A DNA stretch of 64,000 nucleotides from Afipia sp. P52-10 (lineage in GTDB: Bacteria > Pseudomonadota > Alphaproteobacteria > Rhizobiales > Xanthobacteraceae), in NCBI RefSeq assembly GCF_000516555.1, contig NZ_AZSJ01000004.1, positions 316,537-380,536 on the forward strand, given 5' to 3'. Of the stretch, positions 26,989 to 35,530 are shown piece after piece. Below the pieces are notes generated by a model. It did no database searches and was not told the origin of the DNA. It worked only from the letters and a program-made list of their open reading frames with translations. The translations under genes were made by a program, and so were the position numbers. The number at the start of each line of letters is the position of its first letter. Position 1 is the stretch's first letter.

Positions 26989-28197
26989 TCAGGCCGCTTC
27001 GTCAGCGCGGCGCCATTTCGGAAACGGATCGCTGAGCTTCGACCACGCCTTGATGTTCATCCCGGGCTCCCCCGCGACGAGGCATGCATCGAGCCGCGCG
27101 CGGATGGCCTGTTCATCCATATCCGTGCCGATGAAGACGATCTCCTGGCGGCGATCACCGTAAAGCGCGTTCCAATTCTTCTTCAACGTCTGGCGCCAGT
27201 ATGGATCGCTGGGCCAGCGCTCCACGGGAATGTTCGCCCACCAGAATCCCATTCCTTCAGTCTTGACGATCGCGCCGGCCTGGCTGAGTTCGCCCACCCA
27301 GTCCGGACGCGTCGCAATCCAGAAATGGCCCTTGGCTCGGATCACCCCGCCCCAACTCTCACGCAAAAAACGATGCAGCTTCTCCGGTTCGAACGGACGC
27401 TGCGCGCGGTAGACGAAATTCCGGATGCCGTACTCCTCGGTCTCCGGAACATGGTCGGCGAAGCCATAGAGCTCCTTGTACCAAAGCGGATTCGCCTGCG
27501 CCTTCTCGAAATCGAAACGACCCGTGTCCAGCACGCGTTCGAGCGGCACCTTCGAATAGCTGGTTTCGATCAAGTCGGCAGACGGATTCAGCGCACGAAT
27601 GATCTTGCGCGCTGCATCGCGCTGTGCAGGGGTCGCATCGCCGACCTTGTTGAGGATCACCACATCGGCGAATTCGATCTGCTCGACGAGGAGATCGACG
27701 AGCGTACGCCGGTCGTCGTCGCCCAGCGCTTCGCCGCGCTGCTTGAGGAAATCGGTCGAGGCGTAATCCTTCAACAGGTTCACCGCATCGACCACTGTCA
27801 CCATCGTATCGAGGCGCGCGACATCGGCGAGACTCTGTCCGGCTTCGTCACGAAAGTCGAAGGTCGCCGCGACGGGCAACGGCTCAGAGATGCCGGTCGA
27901 TTCGATCAGCAGATAGTCGAAGCGCGCATCCTCCGCCAGCGCGCGCACCTCCTTCAGCAGGTCCTCGCGCAAGGTACAGCAGATGCAGCCATTGGTCATC
28001 TCCACAAGCTTCTCGTCAGTCCTGGAAAGGTTCGCACCACCATCGCGGACGAGGTCGGCGTCGATGTTCACCTCGCTCATGTCGTTGACGAGAACCGCGA
28101 CCTTCAGGCCTTTCCGGTTGTTCAGAACGTGATTCAGAAGCGTCGTCTTCCCAGATCCCAAGAAGCCGGACAGCACGGTGACGGGTAGTTTTCTCAT
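26989..28197 (-). CDS. Zinc-type COG0523 GTPase (CobW-like, ZigA/YciC-like)
   Basis: 402 residues: Walker [12 protein letters not shown] at the N-terminus, CXCC in [28 protein letters not shown], and [10 protein letters not shown] in place of NKxD, followed by a large C-terminal CobW domain rich in Trp ([21 protein letters not shown]). Members with this architecture are Zur-repressed zinc metallochaperones in several bacteria, and here a perfect Zur-type palindrome overlaps the promoter. I therefore read it as a zinc-deficiency GTPase rather than the cobalamin CobW, which is encoded at 11054-12067. It is divergent from the ZnuD-like receptor. The frame continues to 28236, but ATG 28197 fits family N-termini ([14 protein letters not shown]). 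Confidence 0.88.
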   Translation of the reverse strand: MRKLPVTVLSGFLGSGKTTLLNHVLNNRKGLKVAVLVNDMSEVNIDADLVRDGGANLSRTDEKLVEMTNGCICCTLREDLLKEVRALAEDARFDYLLIESTGISEPLPVAATFDFRDEAGQSLADVARLDTMVTVVDAVNLLKDYASTDFLKQRGEALGDDDRRTLVDLLVEQIEFADVVILNKVGDATPAQRDAARKIIRALNPSADLIETSYSKVPLERVLDTGRFDFEKAQANPLWYKELYGFADHVPETEEYGIRNFVYRAQRPFEPEKLHRFLRESWGGVIRAKGHFWIATRPDWVGELSQAGAIVKTEGMGFWWANIPVERWPSDPYWRQTLKKNWNALYGDRRQEIVFIGTDMDEQAIRARLDACLVAGEPGMNIKAWSKLSDPFPKWRRADEAA

Positions 28198-28257
28198 GTT
28201 TGTCGAACAGTCTGTTGAGCGCGCGCAGGCGTGCATTCACGGGTGAGCTCTTGTTGA

Positions 28258-28277
28258 TGTTATGTTATAACATAACA
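28258..28277. promoter_or_regulatory. Zur box (20-bp perfect palindrome)
   Basis: TGTTATGTTATAACATAACA is a perfect 20-bp palindrome and closely resembles known proteobacterial Zur operators, which contain a central GTTATAAC-like core. It covers the -10 and start region of the GTPase promoter, an arrangement suited to repression when zinc is plentiful. Identification is from motif resemblance. Confidence 0.82.
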
Positions 28278-28300
28278 ATCAAAAGAAGGTCTGCTGTCAA
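28272..28300 (-). promoter_or_regulatory. Sigma70 promoter of the zinc-type GTPase gene
   Basis: On the minus strand TTGACA at 28295-28300, a 17-base spacer, and TGTTAT at 28272-28277. The -10 lies inside the Zur palindrome, giving a 5' leader of about 65 bases. Confidence 0.65.
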
Positions 28301-28475
28301 GGCTGGAACCTGCCTCGTTTCTCGCTCCCATGGGGGGGCCAGGCTTTTAATGGTTTTAGTCCTCGAGAGCCCTCCAGAGAAAACCTCTGGGTTGTTGGCA
28401 AAACCGCCCCTGCGGCGTCCCAGACCCTTCGGCCGATAACTCCAACATGCGCACCAGCCGTTGCCGTTCTGCAAC

Positions 28476-28504
28476 TCGCTCTTGCAAATCATTTGCAAGA
28501 GCGA
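28476..28504. promoter_or_regulatory. Fur/Mur-like palindromic operator upstream of the ZnuD-like receptor
   Basis: Two perfect 14-bp arms around a single central C; the core reads TTGCAAATCATTTGCAA. It lies 39 bases upstream of the receptor start, near the likely promoter. The core resembles alphaproteobacterial Fur/Mur operator sequences and is clearly different from the Zur box 200 bases away. Which regulator binds is inference. Confidence 0.6.
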
Positions 28505-28542
28505 TACGCAATAAATGCGAATGAGTTGCAACTGGGGGCATC

Positions 28543-30612
28543 ATGAGACGCTGGCGATCAACCACTGCACTTTCCACAGTGGCCCTTCTTGTAGGCGCAG
28601 CGGCGCCAGCCGTCGCTCAAGACACTCTTCCTGAGATCGTCGTCGAAACCGCAACGCCAGTCATTTCGGGCGACCCGGATTTCACGTCGGTCAGCACCAT
28701 GGGTCAGTCGGAGGTCCTGGCCCATGGTGCTGCTTCCCTCGGCGATACTCTCGGCACCCAGGCAGGCATTTCGCAGACCTCGTTCTCGCCGGTGGCCAGC
28801 CGTCCGGTCATTCGCGGTCTCGGCGGCTTTCGCGTGCGCACCCAGGAAAACGGCATCAGCACGCAGGACATGGCCAATCTCGGCGAGGACCATGCGGTCA
28901 CCATCGATCCCCTGCTCGCGGGACAGGTCGAGGTCATTCGCGGCCCCGGCACATTGCGCTACGGCTCGCAGGCGATTGGCGGCGTGGTGAGCGCCACCAA
29001 CTCGCGGATTCCCGACCAGATTCCGACCAATGGCATAAGCTTCGCCTCACGCGGCGGATTCAGCAGCGTCAACAACGGACGCGATAGCGCGGCACTGCTC
29101 GAAGCAGGCGGCAACGGCTTTGCCGTCCATGTCGACGGCTTCGCCCGCCGGGCCGGCGATTACGCGATACCAGGCGGCGGCAGGCAACTCAATTCAGGCT
29201 ACCGGTCCGACGGATATGCGTTCGGCGCTTCGCACATCTTCGACCGCGGCTTCGTCGGCATCGCCTATCAGCACACGCAGATGACCTACTACATTCCCGG
29301 CATCGCCTCGGCAGCAAGCAAGAATCACATCGATCTCTGGCAATCGAAGTGGACAAGCCGTGGCGAATTCCGGATCGAGGAGTACGGCTTCGATACCGTC
29401 AAATACTGGTTCGGCGCGACCGATTACAAGCATAACGAGGTCAACGTCATCGACGGCGTCAACGAGATCGGTTCGCGGTTCAAGAATCGCGAGTTCGAAT
29501 CCCGCATGGAGATATCGCACCTACCGATGAACACTTTTCTCGGCGAGATGCGTGGTGTGTTCGGCACGCAATGGGGCAACCGCAAGCTCTCCGTCGGCGG
29601 CATCGAGGAATTGCTCGCCCCGGCGTCGGTCCGCAGCATCGCCGCGTTCGTCTTCGAAGAGATCGCGATGACCGAAAAGCTGAAGCTGCAGGCCTCAGGC
29701 CGGTTGGATCACATCAGCGTTGAGGGCACCGGCGCGATCTTCCCGGCCTCGCTGCTGCCACCGCCGGACGATCCCACGACCTTCAACGTGTCGCGCGTCT
29801 ATCAACCGGCCAGCGCCAGCGTCGGCTTGCTCTACGCTCTGCCGAACAAGATCACGGCGCGTATCACAGCGCAGCACGTCGAGCGGGCACCGGACGCCAT
29901 CGAACTTTTCTACAAGGGACCGCACGACACGCCGCGCACATTCGAGATCGGCGATCCGACCATGACGCTGGAGAAAGCCAATACGATCGAAGTCGGTTTG
30001 AAGCGCAACGAAGGGGAGTTCCGTTTCGAAGTCTCCGCCTACTACACCCAGTTCAAAAATTTCATCTACAAGAATTTTACCGGCGCCAAATGTGACGGCA
30101 CGTTCGCAACCTGCGGCGATCCCAACGGCACTTTCGACCAGATCAAGTATTCGCAACGCGATGCCCGCTTCTATGGCGCGGAGGTCCAGGCGGAGCACGA
30201 TATTGCGCAGATATGGAACGGCACCTGGGGCGTTTCGGGACAGTATGACTTCGTCCACGCCACCTTCACCGACGGCTCGTACGTGCCGAAAATTCCGCCG
30301 CATCGGTTGGGCGCCGGCCTCTATTATCGCGACACCACCTGGACCGCGGCCGTCAATCTGCTGCACGCCTTCGCGCAGACCAACCTCGGCGCGTTCGAGA
30401 CGCCGACATCGGGCTTCAACCTTCTGAATGCCGAGTTGAGTTACAAACAAAAATTCAGTGGTGGCGCGAACCTGGTCCCGGAGGTCACGGTCGGCATTCG
30501 CGGCGAGAATCTGTTGAACGAACGAATTCGCTTACACCAATCTTACAAGAAGGACGAAGTGCTGCAGCCGGGCCTCAATATCCGCCTGTTTGCATCGGCC
30601 AAGCTGAACTAG
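28543..30612 (+). CDS. TonB-dependent receptor, ZnuD-like
   Basis: 689 residues with a signal peptide ending AVAQ, TonB-box region LPEIVVETATPVIS, and a plug with SRPVIRGLGGFRVRTQENG, SEDHAV-like GEDHAVTIDPLLAGQVEVI and RGPGTLRYGSQAIGGVV, the pattern of the ZnuD zinc/heme receptor group rather than of BtuB. The barrel has a Cys pair (AKCDGTFATCGD) in a predicted surface loop. It is divergent from the zinc-type COG0523 GTPase, which supports zinc, but the palindrome nearest its start is of Fur/Mur type, so manganese or iron chelate uptake cannot be excluded. The start has GGGGG upstream and is the first ATG. Confidence 0.85.
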   Translation: MRRWRSTTALSTVALLVGAAAPAVAQDTLPEIVVETATPVISGDPDFTSVSTMGQSEVLAHGAASLGDTLGTQAGISQTSFSPVASRPVIRGLGGFRVRTQENGISTQDMANLGEDHAVTIDPLLAGQVEVIRGPGTLRYGSQAIGGVVSATNSRIPDQIPTNGISFASRGGFSSVNNGRDSAALLEAGGNGFAVHVDGFARRAGDYAIPGGGRQLNSGYRSDGYAFGASHIFDRGFVGIAYQHTQMTYYIPGIASAASKNHIDLWQSKWTSRGEFRIEEYGFDTVKYWFGATDYKHNEVNVIDGVNEIGSRFKNREFESRMEISHLPMNTFLGEMRGVFGTQWGNRKLSVGGIEELLAPASVRSIAAFVFEEIAMTEKLKLQASGRLDHISVEGTGAIFPASLLPPPDDPTTFNVSRVYQPASASVGLLYALPNKITARITAQHVERAPDAIELFYKGPHDTPRTFEIGDPTMTLEKANTIEVGLKRNEGEFRFEVSAYYTQFKNFIYKNFTGAKCDGTFATCGDPNGTFDQIKYSQRDARFYGAEVQAEHDIAQIWNGTWGVSGQYDFVHATFTDGSYVPKIPPHRLGAGLYYRDTTWTAAVNLLHAFAQTNLGAFETPTSGFNLLNAELSYKQKFSGGANLVPEVTVGIRGENLLNERIRLHQSYKKDEVLQPGLNIRLFASAKLN

Positions 30613-30616
30613 GCGG

Positions 30617-31051
30617 TCAGCTTGCGGTCTTCGGGTCGCTCCTGCCTTGCTTTCCCGTCGAGACGGCGTTGGCGGACATTTGCTCTGCCAACCTGACGAG
30701 ATGCTCGCGCATCGAGTGATCCTGCAGATTGTGGAAGGCTCTCAGCAGGCGGAGCCCGAGGATCGTCTTGAGCATTTGCGCGGGATCGGCCGGAACGTGG
30801 CCTGCTTCGAGGCCCGAATACCCTTCCGTGTCGTCGTAAAAGAAGGTCACGGGCACATCGAGCGCCTCGGAAATCTGCGCCAATCGGCTGGCGCTGATAC
30901 TTTTAGAGCCGGATTCGTAATTTTGAATCTCATGCTCGGTCAGGCCGAGAATCTGCCCGAGTTCTCCCTGAGATATCCCCTTGGACAATCGCCGGGCCTT
31001 TACCAACTGCCCGATTTGCCTGTCGAACTCATCAAAGCGCCTGCCGCCCAC
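30617..31051 (-). CDS. XRE-family transcriptional regulator
   Basis: 144 residues. The helix-turn-helix domain occupies about 10-70 (VKARRLSKGISQGELGQILG, then HEIQNYESGSKSISASRLAQ), followed by an Ala/Leu-rich C-terminal segment of a kind common in Rhizobiales XRE proteins. No ligand domain is recognised. It lies 15 bases downstream of the LysR gene on the same strand, so the two may share a transcript, and its stop is four bases from that of the ZnuD-like gene. Target genes are unknown. Confidence 0.88.
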   Translation of the reverse strand: MGGRRFDEFDRQIGQLVKARRLSKGISQGELGQILGLTEHEIQNYESGSKSISASRLAQISEALDVPVTFFYDDTEGYSGLEAGHVPADPAQMLKTILGLRLLRAFHNLQDHSMREHLVRLAEQMSANAVSTGKQGRSDPKTAS

Positions 31052-31066
31052 GGAACGCTCCCAATT

Positions 31067-32140
31067 CTATTTGGCTTTAGCCATTCGGCTTTGCACAATC
31101 TGCGGGTCGGTTCGGGTCGTAAAACCCGCGAACATATTGACCAGCGCTTCACTCTTATAAGACTTCAGTAATTCGTTCGGATGGACGAATTCGTCGCGAA
31201 ACCAAGGATATTTACGGCCGTCGAACGCATCGATCGTCCATTCGATGAGACGGCTGACCCGCCTGATCTTCTTCGCATCCGGATGATAGGTCAGCCAGAT
31301 ATCCATATCGAACTGAATTCCGATATCCAGCGGAATCATCGGTCCGCCGATCACCGGAACATAGGTCGGTAGCCAACCGATCCCGGCCCCCTTCGCAATC
31401 GCCCAGACATGGGCGCTGCTGACGTTGTTTCGCATGGCAACAAAGCCGAGCTCTTCGCGATTGGCGTACTGGTCGTAAAGCTCGCGCCCGCGGGTCTGCT
31501 CGGCGTCCTGCAGCACGATCCGATGGTTCTGCCGAATGTCGTCCGGCCCCTTCGGCATGCCATAGATCTCGACGTAAGCCGGCGAGACGAACGGCATCAC
31601 GTGCAGCCGTCCAATCCTGACGATCTTGAGAGATGACACGTTCGGCCGCTCGAGTTGCACCGCCACATCAGCTTCCAGCCGCAGGACGTCGGCGCTGCGC
31701 ATTTCGCACTTCAAATCCACCAGCAGGCCCGGGTGAACCCGCTGGAATTCAATCAGACGCGGCGCCACCCAAAATGTCCCGAGGCCTTCGGTAATGGCGA
31801 GGCGGACCTCTCCCGACAGGTTCGGCGTGTTCCGGCTGAAGGCACGGCGAAGCTCGAATGACGCCTCCTCCATCCGCGTCGCCGCCGCGATCACCTGCTT
31901 GCCCTCCAGCGTCAGCCTGACGCCGTCCACATGCCGGGTCAGAAGGGTCGTGCGGTACGTGCTCTCTAAGTGCTGAACCCGCTTGCGTAAATATCCAGCG
32001 GACAGCCCCAGGTGCTCGGCAGCTGCTCGAAAGCTCCCGGTCCGTGCAACTTCGAGGAATATCCGCACTGAATCCCAGTCGTCCATCCGACCGGAGGGGT
32101 GCGCACCGCTGTGCTCACCCGTGCTCTCAATTGAGTGCAT
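31067..32140 (-). CDS. LysR-family transcriptional regulator
   Basis: 357 residues. N-terminal winged helix at about 20-78 (DSVRIFLEVARTGSFRAAAEHLG) with an 18-residue extension, then a substrate-binding domain that keeps the usual LSGEVRLAITEGLGTFWVAP junction. The ATG at 32140 has AGGGA eight bases upstream; an ATG at 32086 would give a standard N-terminus but lacks a good site. A C-terminal extension of about 50 residues (HPNELLKSYKSEALVNMFAG and beyond) is longer than usual. It is divergent from the GNAT-isochorismatase-MFS operon with 71 bases between starts, the classical arrangement for a LysR protein controlling its neighbours. Confidence 0.9.
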   Translation of the reverse strand: MHSIESTGEHSGAHPSGRMDDWDSVRIFLEVARTGSFRAAAEHLGLSAGYLRKRVQHLESTYRTTLLTRHVDGVRLTLEGKQVIAAATRMEEASFELRRAFSRNTPNLSGEVRLAITEGLGTFWVAPRLIEFQRVHPGLLVDLKCEMRSADVLRLEADVAVQLERPNVSSLKIVRIGRLHVMPFVSPAYVEIYGMPKGPDDIRQNHRIVLQDAEQTRGRELYDQYANREELGFVAMRNNVSSAHVWAIAKGAGIGWLPTYVPVIGGPMIPLDIGIQFDMDIWLTYHPDAKKIRRVSRLIEWTIDAFDGRKYPWFRDEFVHPNELLKSYKSEALVNMFAGFTTRTDPQIVQSRMAKAK

Positions 32141-32211
32141 ACAAACGGTCCCTGCTGCCTGTTTTTATTATTGGCAGAAAGAACCCACCTTCACAACCAA
32201 GAGGCGACCTG

Positions 32212-33432
32212 ATGACGGCGCACGATCTCGGCTTATTGCGCAAGACCGCCAGTAATCGCGCAGCAGGACGAACCGCCGCGCACTCGCTGGACCGGATGAC
32301 GCTGTCGCAGCTCTCGCGGCGCACCGTGATCTTCACCCCTAATGGCGCCCGGATCGCCGCACTGATGGATGCCGCACGCGAGGATATCCCAGGTCTCACC
32401 AAGAACGAGATCGTGCAGGCCGTCGCGACCCACAATCCGGATACATTCTGGGCCATCGCCCGACGCGATCGATTCAATGTCGACGATCCGAAGGGGGATG
32501 GATTCCTAGCCGTCCTGCCGCTGACGCATGAAGGCACGCGACGCCTCCTCGATGGTCGGCTGGATACGCGCAATCCCGACCTCACCTATGTCACGCGCCA
32601 ATCGGAGCGGCCTGCTGGCATCTATGTGTGGGCGATCCACGCCAAGGGACCGATCGCTGCGGCGATCTCGCTCGTGCTCGAGAAGTATTCAAGTCCGCTG
32701 TATCAGGGCGTCAACATCTACTCGCGCCCCATCACCAAGGGCGGCCTCCGCGTTCTGGAGCCGCTCGGCTTCTCCCCCGGCGCTCACTACGACGGAATAC
32801 ACGCCACGAACTTCCACATGCTCGATCGATCGAACGATCGACCGACAAGTCGCGCCGTGGACCCGCTCTCGATCCGGGTCGCCCGCTCAATGGAGGATAT
32901 CGCGCGCGTGATCGCCATTCGCAGCGCCGTCTATATGAGCGAGCAATCCTGTCCGTTCACGGAGGAGTTCGACGGCAACGATTTCTCCGCCACCCACTTG
33001 ATCTGCCATTGGCAGGGCGAACCGGTCGGCTGCATCCGCATCCGCTATTTTGCCGATTTCGCGAAGCTGGAGCGGCTGGCTGTTCTCGGCAAGCACCGGC
33101 GGGCGGGCCTCGCCGGACGCATTGTCGACGCTGCAGTCGATCTCTGCCGACTAAAGGGCTACAGGGTGCTCTACGCCCATGCCCAGAAGCGGCTGATGGA
33201 TTTCTGGGAGAAGCGCGGTTTCACCAGAATGCCGGGCGCGCGCGAGTTCGTATTCTCCGACTTCGACTATGTCGAAGTCAAACTCGAAACTCCAAAACAT
33301 CCGCAAAGCATCACACTCGAAGCCGACCCTTATGTGATCATCCGACCGGAAGGCCTATGGGACCAGCCCGGCGTGCTGGAAACATCGGCCCGCCGAGGGA
33401 GCTTCGCCACCGGCGGACCGCTTTATGACTGA
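32212..33432 (+). CDS. Tandem GNAT-fold acetyltransferase-like protein
   Basis: 406 residues; ATG 32212 preceded by GAGG eight bases upstream. The C-terminal half (about 225-345) is a recognisable GNAT N-acyltransferase domain, with YMSEQSCPFTEEFDG, CIRIRYFADFAKLERLAV and the acyl-CoA loop KHRRAGLAGRIVDAAVDL. The N-terminal half also looks like a degenerate GNAT domain (IYVWAIHAKGPIAAAI, then GGLRVLEPLGFSPGAHYD). The substrate is unknown. First gene of a four-gene operon in which every junction overlaps, with an isochorismatase-fold protein, a small protein and an MFS transporter, divergent from a LysR regulator. A role in making or modifying an exported small molecule is inference. Confidence 0.8.
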   Translation: MTAHDLGLLRKTASNRAAGRTAAHSLDRMTLSQLSRRTVIFTPNGARIAALMDAAREDIPGLTKNEIVQAVATHNPDTFWAIARRDRFNVDDPKGDGFLAVLPLTHEGTRRLLDGRLDTRNPDLTYVTRQSERPAGIYVWAIHAKGPIAAAISLVLEKYSSPLYQGVNIYSRPITKGGLRVLEPLGFSPGAHYDGIHATNFHMLDRSNDRPTSRAVDPLSIRVARSMEDIARVIAIRSAVYMSEQSCPFTEEFDGNDFSATHLICHWQGEPVGCIRIRYFADFAKLERLAVLGKHRRAGLAGRIVDAAVDLCRLKGYRVLYAHAQKRLMDFWEKRGFTRMPGAREFVFSDFDYVEVKLETPKHPQSITLEADPYVIIRPEGLWDQPGVLETSARRGSFATGGPLYD

Positions 33433-33997
33433 CGTCGTCGATCTGAAATCCTACACGCATGCCGCTGCCAGTCAGTTGCTCGTCGTGATCGACCTGCAAG
33501 ATTTTTATTGCGAGAGGCTACGCAGCGAGCACGGGATCGCCATCGAACGTTCGCTCGAGAACTGCCGCGCGGCCATCCGCCATGCTCGCAAGGTCGGAAT
33601 ACCCCTCGCCTACACGCGGTTGAGCTGTGAGACGTCTGCCAATTGGATCGAAGGCTTCGAGCCGAAGCGCTCTGACATGGTGTTCGATCGCACGCGTCCG
33701 TCCTGCTACGCCTGCCCCTACTTCGAGGAAGTCGTATCGCAGGTCGGCCACTACACCATCGCCGGTTTGATGGCGGAGGCGACCTGCGTCGCGACGGCAA
33801 TCGAGGCTTCGCATCGTCACCATACAGTGACCTTTCTCGACGATGCCTCGGTCAGCAGCGGACAGGACCGTATCGACCCCCTGTCCGCTCATCGTCTGAC
33901 GACCGGCATGCTGACACTGTTCGCTCAACCGATCACCACCAGGCAATGGATAACAGCGACGTCGGGGCGAGGCATGCAGGGCCGCAACTATGGATGA
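33425..33997 (+). CDS. Isochorismatase-fold cysteine hydrolase
   Basis: 190 residues, cytoplasmic. Catalytic Asp23 is in VVIDLQDFY and nucleophile Cys121 in AEATCVATAIEA, both conserved in this superfamily (isochorismatases, nicotinamidases, N-carbamoyl amidases). The third catalytic residue, normally Lys in a motif such as VxKxRxSAF, appears to be Arg89 (VFDRTRPSCYA), and the following SAF-like segment is SCY with extra Cys. The chemistry may therefore differ. It overlaps the GNAT gene by eight bases and the next small gene by eight, so all are coordinated. Confidence 0.85.
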   Translation: MTDVVDLKSYTHAAASQLLVVIDLQDFYCERLRSEHGIAIERSLENCRAAIRHARKVGIPLAYTRLSCETSANWIEGFEPKRSDMVFDRTRPSCYACPYFEEVVSQVGHYTIAGLMAEATCVATAIEASHRHHTVTFLDDASVSSGQDRIDPLSAHRLTTGMLTLFAQPITTRQWITATSGRGMQGRNYG

Positions 33998-34196
33998 TGG
34001 CATCCGGGCCTCGCTCCTTGACGTCGTTTCCGTTTTCGAGCGGCAACGGGCGATCGTGGCATCGAGCAACAACGATTTTGCGGTTTTCCTGATCGATCTT
34101 GCGATCATGGAGCTGCGCGTTCAGGCCGGCAGCATCTCCGAGCTGGAGCTGGCCGAGATCAGCGCCGTCCTTCGCGACAAGCTCGCAACAAAATGA
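33990..34196 (+). CDS. Small conserved-looking operon protein, unknown function (68 aa)
   Basis: 68-residue predicted soluble helical protein without Cys, His or a signal peptide; the C-terminal half (about 30-66) reads as an amphipathic helix pair (AVFLIDLAIMELRVQAGS, then ELAEISAVLRDKLATK). I do not recognise the family. Its ATG overlaps the isochorismatase gene by eight bases and its stop overlaps the MFS start (ATGA). Four-base and eight-base overlaps on both sides argue that it is a real translated gene. Confidence 0.62.
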   Translation: MDDGIRASLLDVVSVFERQRAIVASSNNDFAVFLIDLAIMELRVQAGSISELELAEISAVLRDKLATK

Positions 34197-35431
34197 GCAT
34201 CACCAGCATCGGAACGACGATGGCCGACAGGCGCTGGACCATTCTGCTCCTGGCATTTGCCGCCCGTGGCGCGACTGGATATCAATTCCAGTCGGTCGCA
34301 TCGACAACGCAGATGCTGGCAGAGCATTATCAGGTCGGCTTTTCCGACATCGGGCTGCTTCTCGGCGTCTATATGCTGCCCGGGGTTGTCGTTGCGTATG
34401 CGACCGGCAGACTGGGGCAGCGTTATCGCGAAGACCAGCTCTGTCTCGTCGGTCTGTCGCTCATGATCGGCTCTGGCATCGGCATCGGTCTGTCGGACCA
34501 TCTGCTGATGGGCCTTGCATTCCGCATCACGGGAGGCATCGGCGCAACGGTGGTCATTATCACCGTGACCAAGATGATTGCCGACTGGTTCAATGGTCGC
34601 GAGATTGTCCTGGCAATGTCGGTCGTGCAGGTGAGCTGGCCGATCGGCGCCATGCTCGGCCTCCCGCTTCAAACTGCTCTGGCAGAGACCTTCGGATTGA
34701 TGACTGCCATGCTCTCGACCGGCATCGTTGCTGTCATCGTGCTCGCCGCTTTTGTTCTGCGCTACGCACCGCTCCCCCAATCAGACGTGCGGCAAGCCGC
34801 ATCGACAAGCCTGAGTTTATCCAGCCGTGCGCCGATCATCGTTGCCGGCGCCATCTGGGGCGCGATGAATGTGGCCTGCATCGTCGTCTTCACCTCCGCC
34901 CCACAGGTTCTGCAGGCGCAGGGCCTCTCGGCGACGACTGCGGCTGCCATGGTCGGCGCCATCGTGCTGCTGACGATCATCTCGATCCCTGCCGGCGGTT
35001 ATCTCGTTCAGTGGCTCCGCAGGACGACAGTCGCTATCGCATTTTGCGCCACGATGGCCGCGCTATCTCTCGCCCTCTTCGCGATGGAGATCTGGCCCGC
35101 GGCAGCCTGCGTTCTGTTCGGGCTCGCGATCGGACCGCTCTCGGGCAGCATCCTCGTGTTGCCCTCGCTCGTTCTCGATCAGGAACAGCGTGCAGCCGGC
35201 TTCGGACTGTTCTATAGCGTCTTCTATCTGCTGATGGTGGCAGGCCCCGCATGCGCCGGTTACCTTCAGGACCAATGGCAGAGGCCGGAAGCTCCGATCG
35301 TGTTCGCATCGGTTCTTTTGAGCGCCATCCCGTTCATGCTGCTTCTCTTTGTCCGTCTGAAGCGGCGGCATGACACCGGTGTCGATGCCGCCGGCATCCT
35401 CACGCCACTCGAGGCGCAGTCGCCCAACTGA
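34193..35431 (+). CDS. MFS transporter
   Basis: 412 residues with about twelve hydrophobic helices. It begins with a short cytoplasmic segment and RWTILLLAFAARGATGYQFQ, and the family A-type loop between helices 2 and 3 is YATGRLGQRYREDQ. The middle loop is short and the C-terminus is cytoplasmic. MFS 1 group; direction and substrate cannot be deduced from sequence, although the operon (two enzymes and a small protein) suggests export of the product or import of the substrate. Last gene of the four-gene operon; no terminator hairpin is visible in the 99 bases that follow. Confidence 0.87.
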   Translation: MSITSIGTTMADRRWTILLLAFAARGATGYQFQSVASTTQMLAEHYQVGFSDIGLLLGVYMLPGVVVAYATGRLGQRYREDQLCLVGLSLMIGSGIGIGLSDHLLMGLAFRITGGIGATVVIITVTKMIADWFNGREIVLAMSVVQVSWPIGAMLGLPLQTALAETFGLMTAMLSTGIVAVIVLAAFVLRYAPLPQSDVRQAASTSLSLSSRAPIIVAGAIWGAMNVACIVVFTSAPQVLQAQGLSATTAAAMVGAIVLLTIISIPAGGYLVQWLRRTTVAIAFCATMAALSLALFAMEIWPAAACVLFGLAIGPLSGSILVLPSLVLDQEQRAAGFGLFYSVFYLLMVAGPACAGYLQDQWQRPEAPIVFASVLLSAIPFMLLLFVRLKRRHDTGVDAAGILTPLEAQSPN

Positions 35432-35530
35432 CACCGGCAGCACCTCGGCGAATCACAAACCGCTTGCAGCAGGCATCCGAGAATCGCCTAGATAGACAGA
35501 CGGCTTGTTGCCGCCCGAGGACATTGCGAA

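Noticed and set aside
26965-28188. 407-aa plus-strand open frame opposite the zinc-type GTPase
   Set aside because: Shadow of a well-recognised GTPase with no family features of its own.
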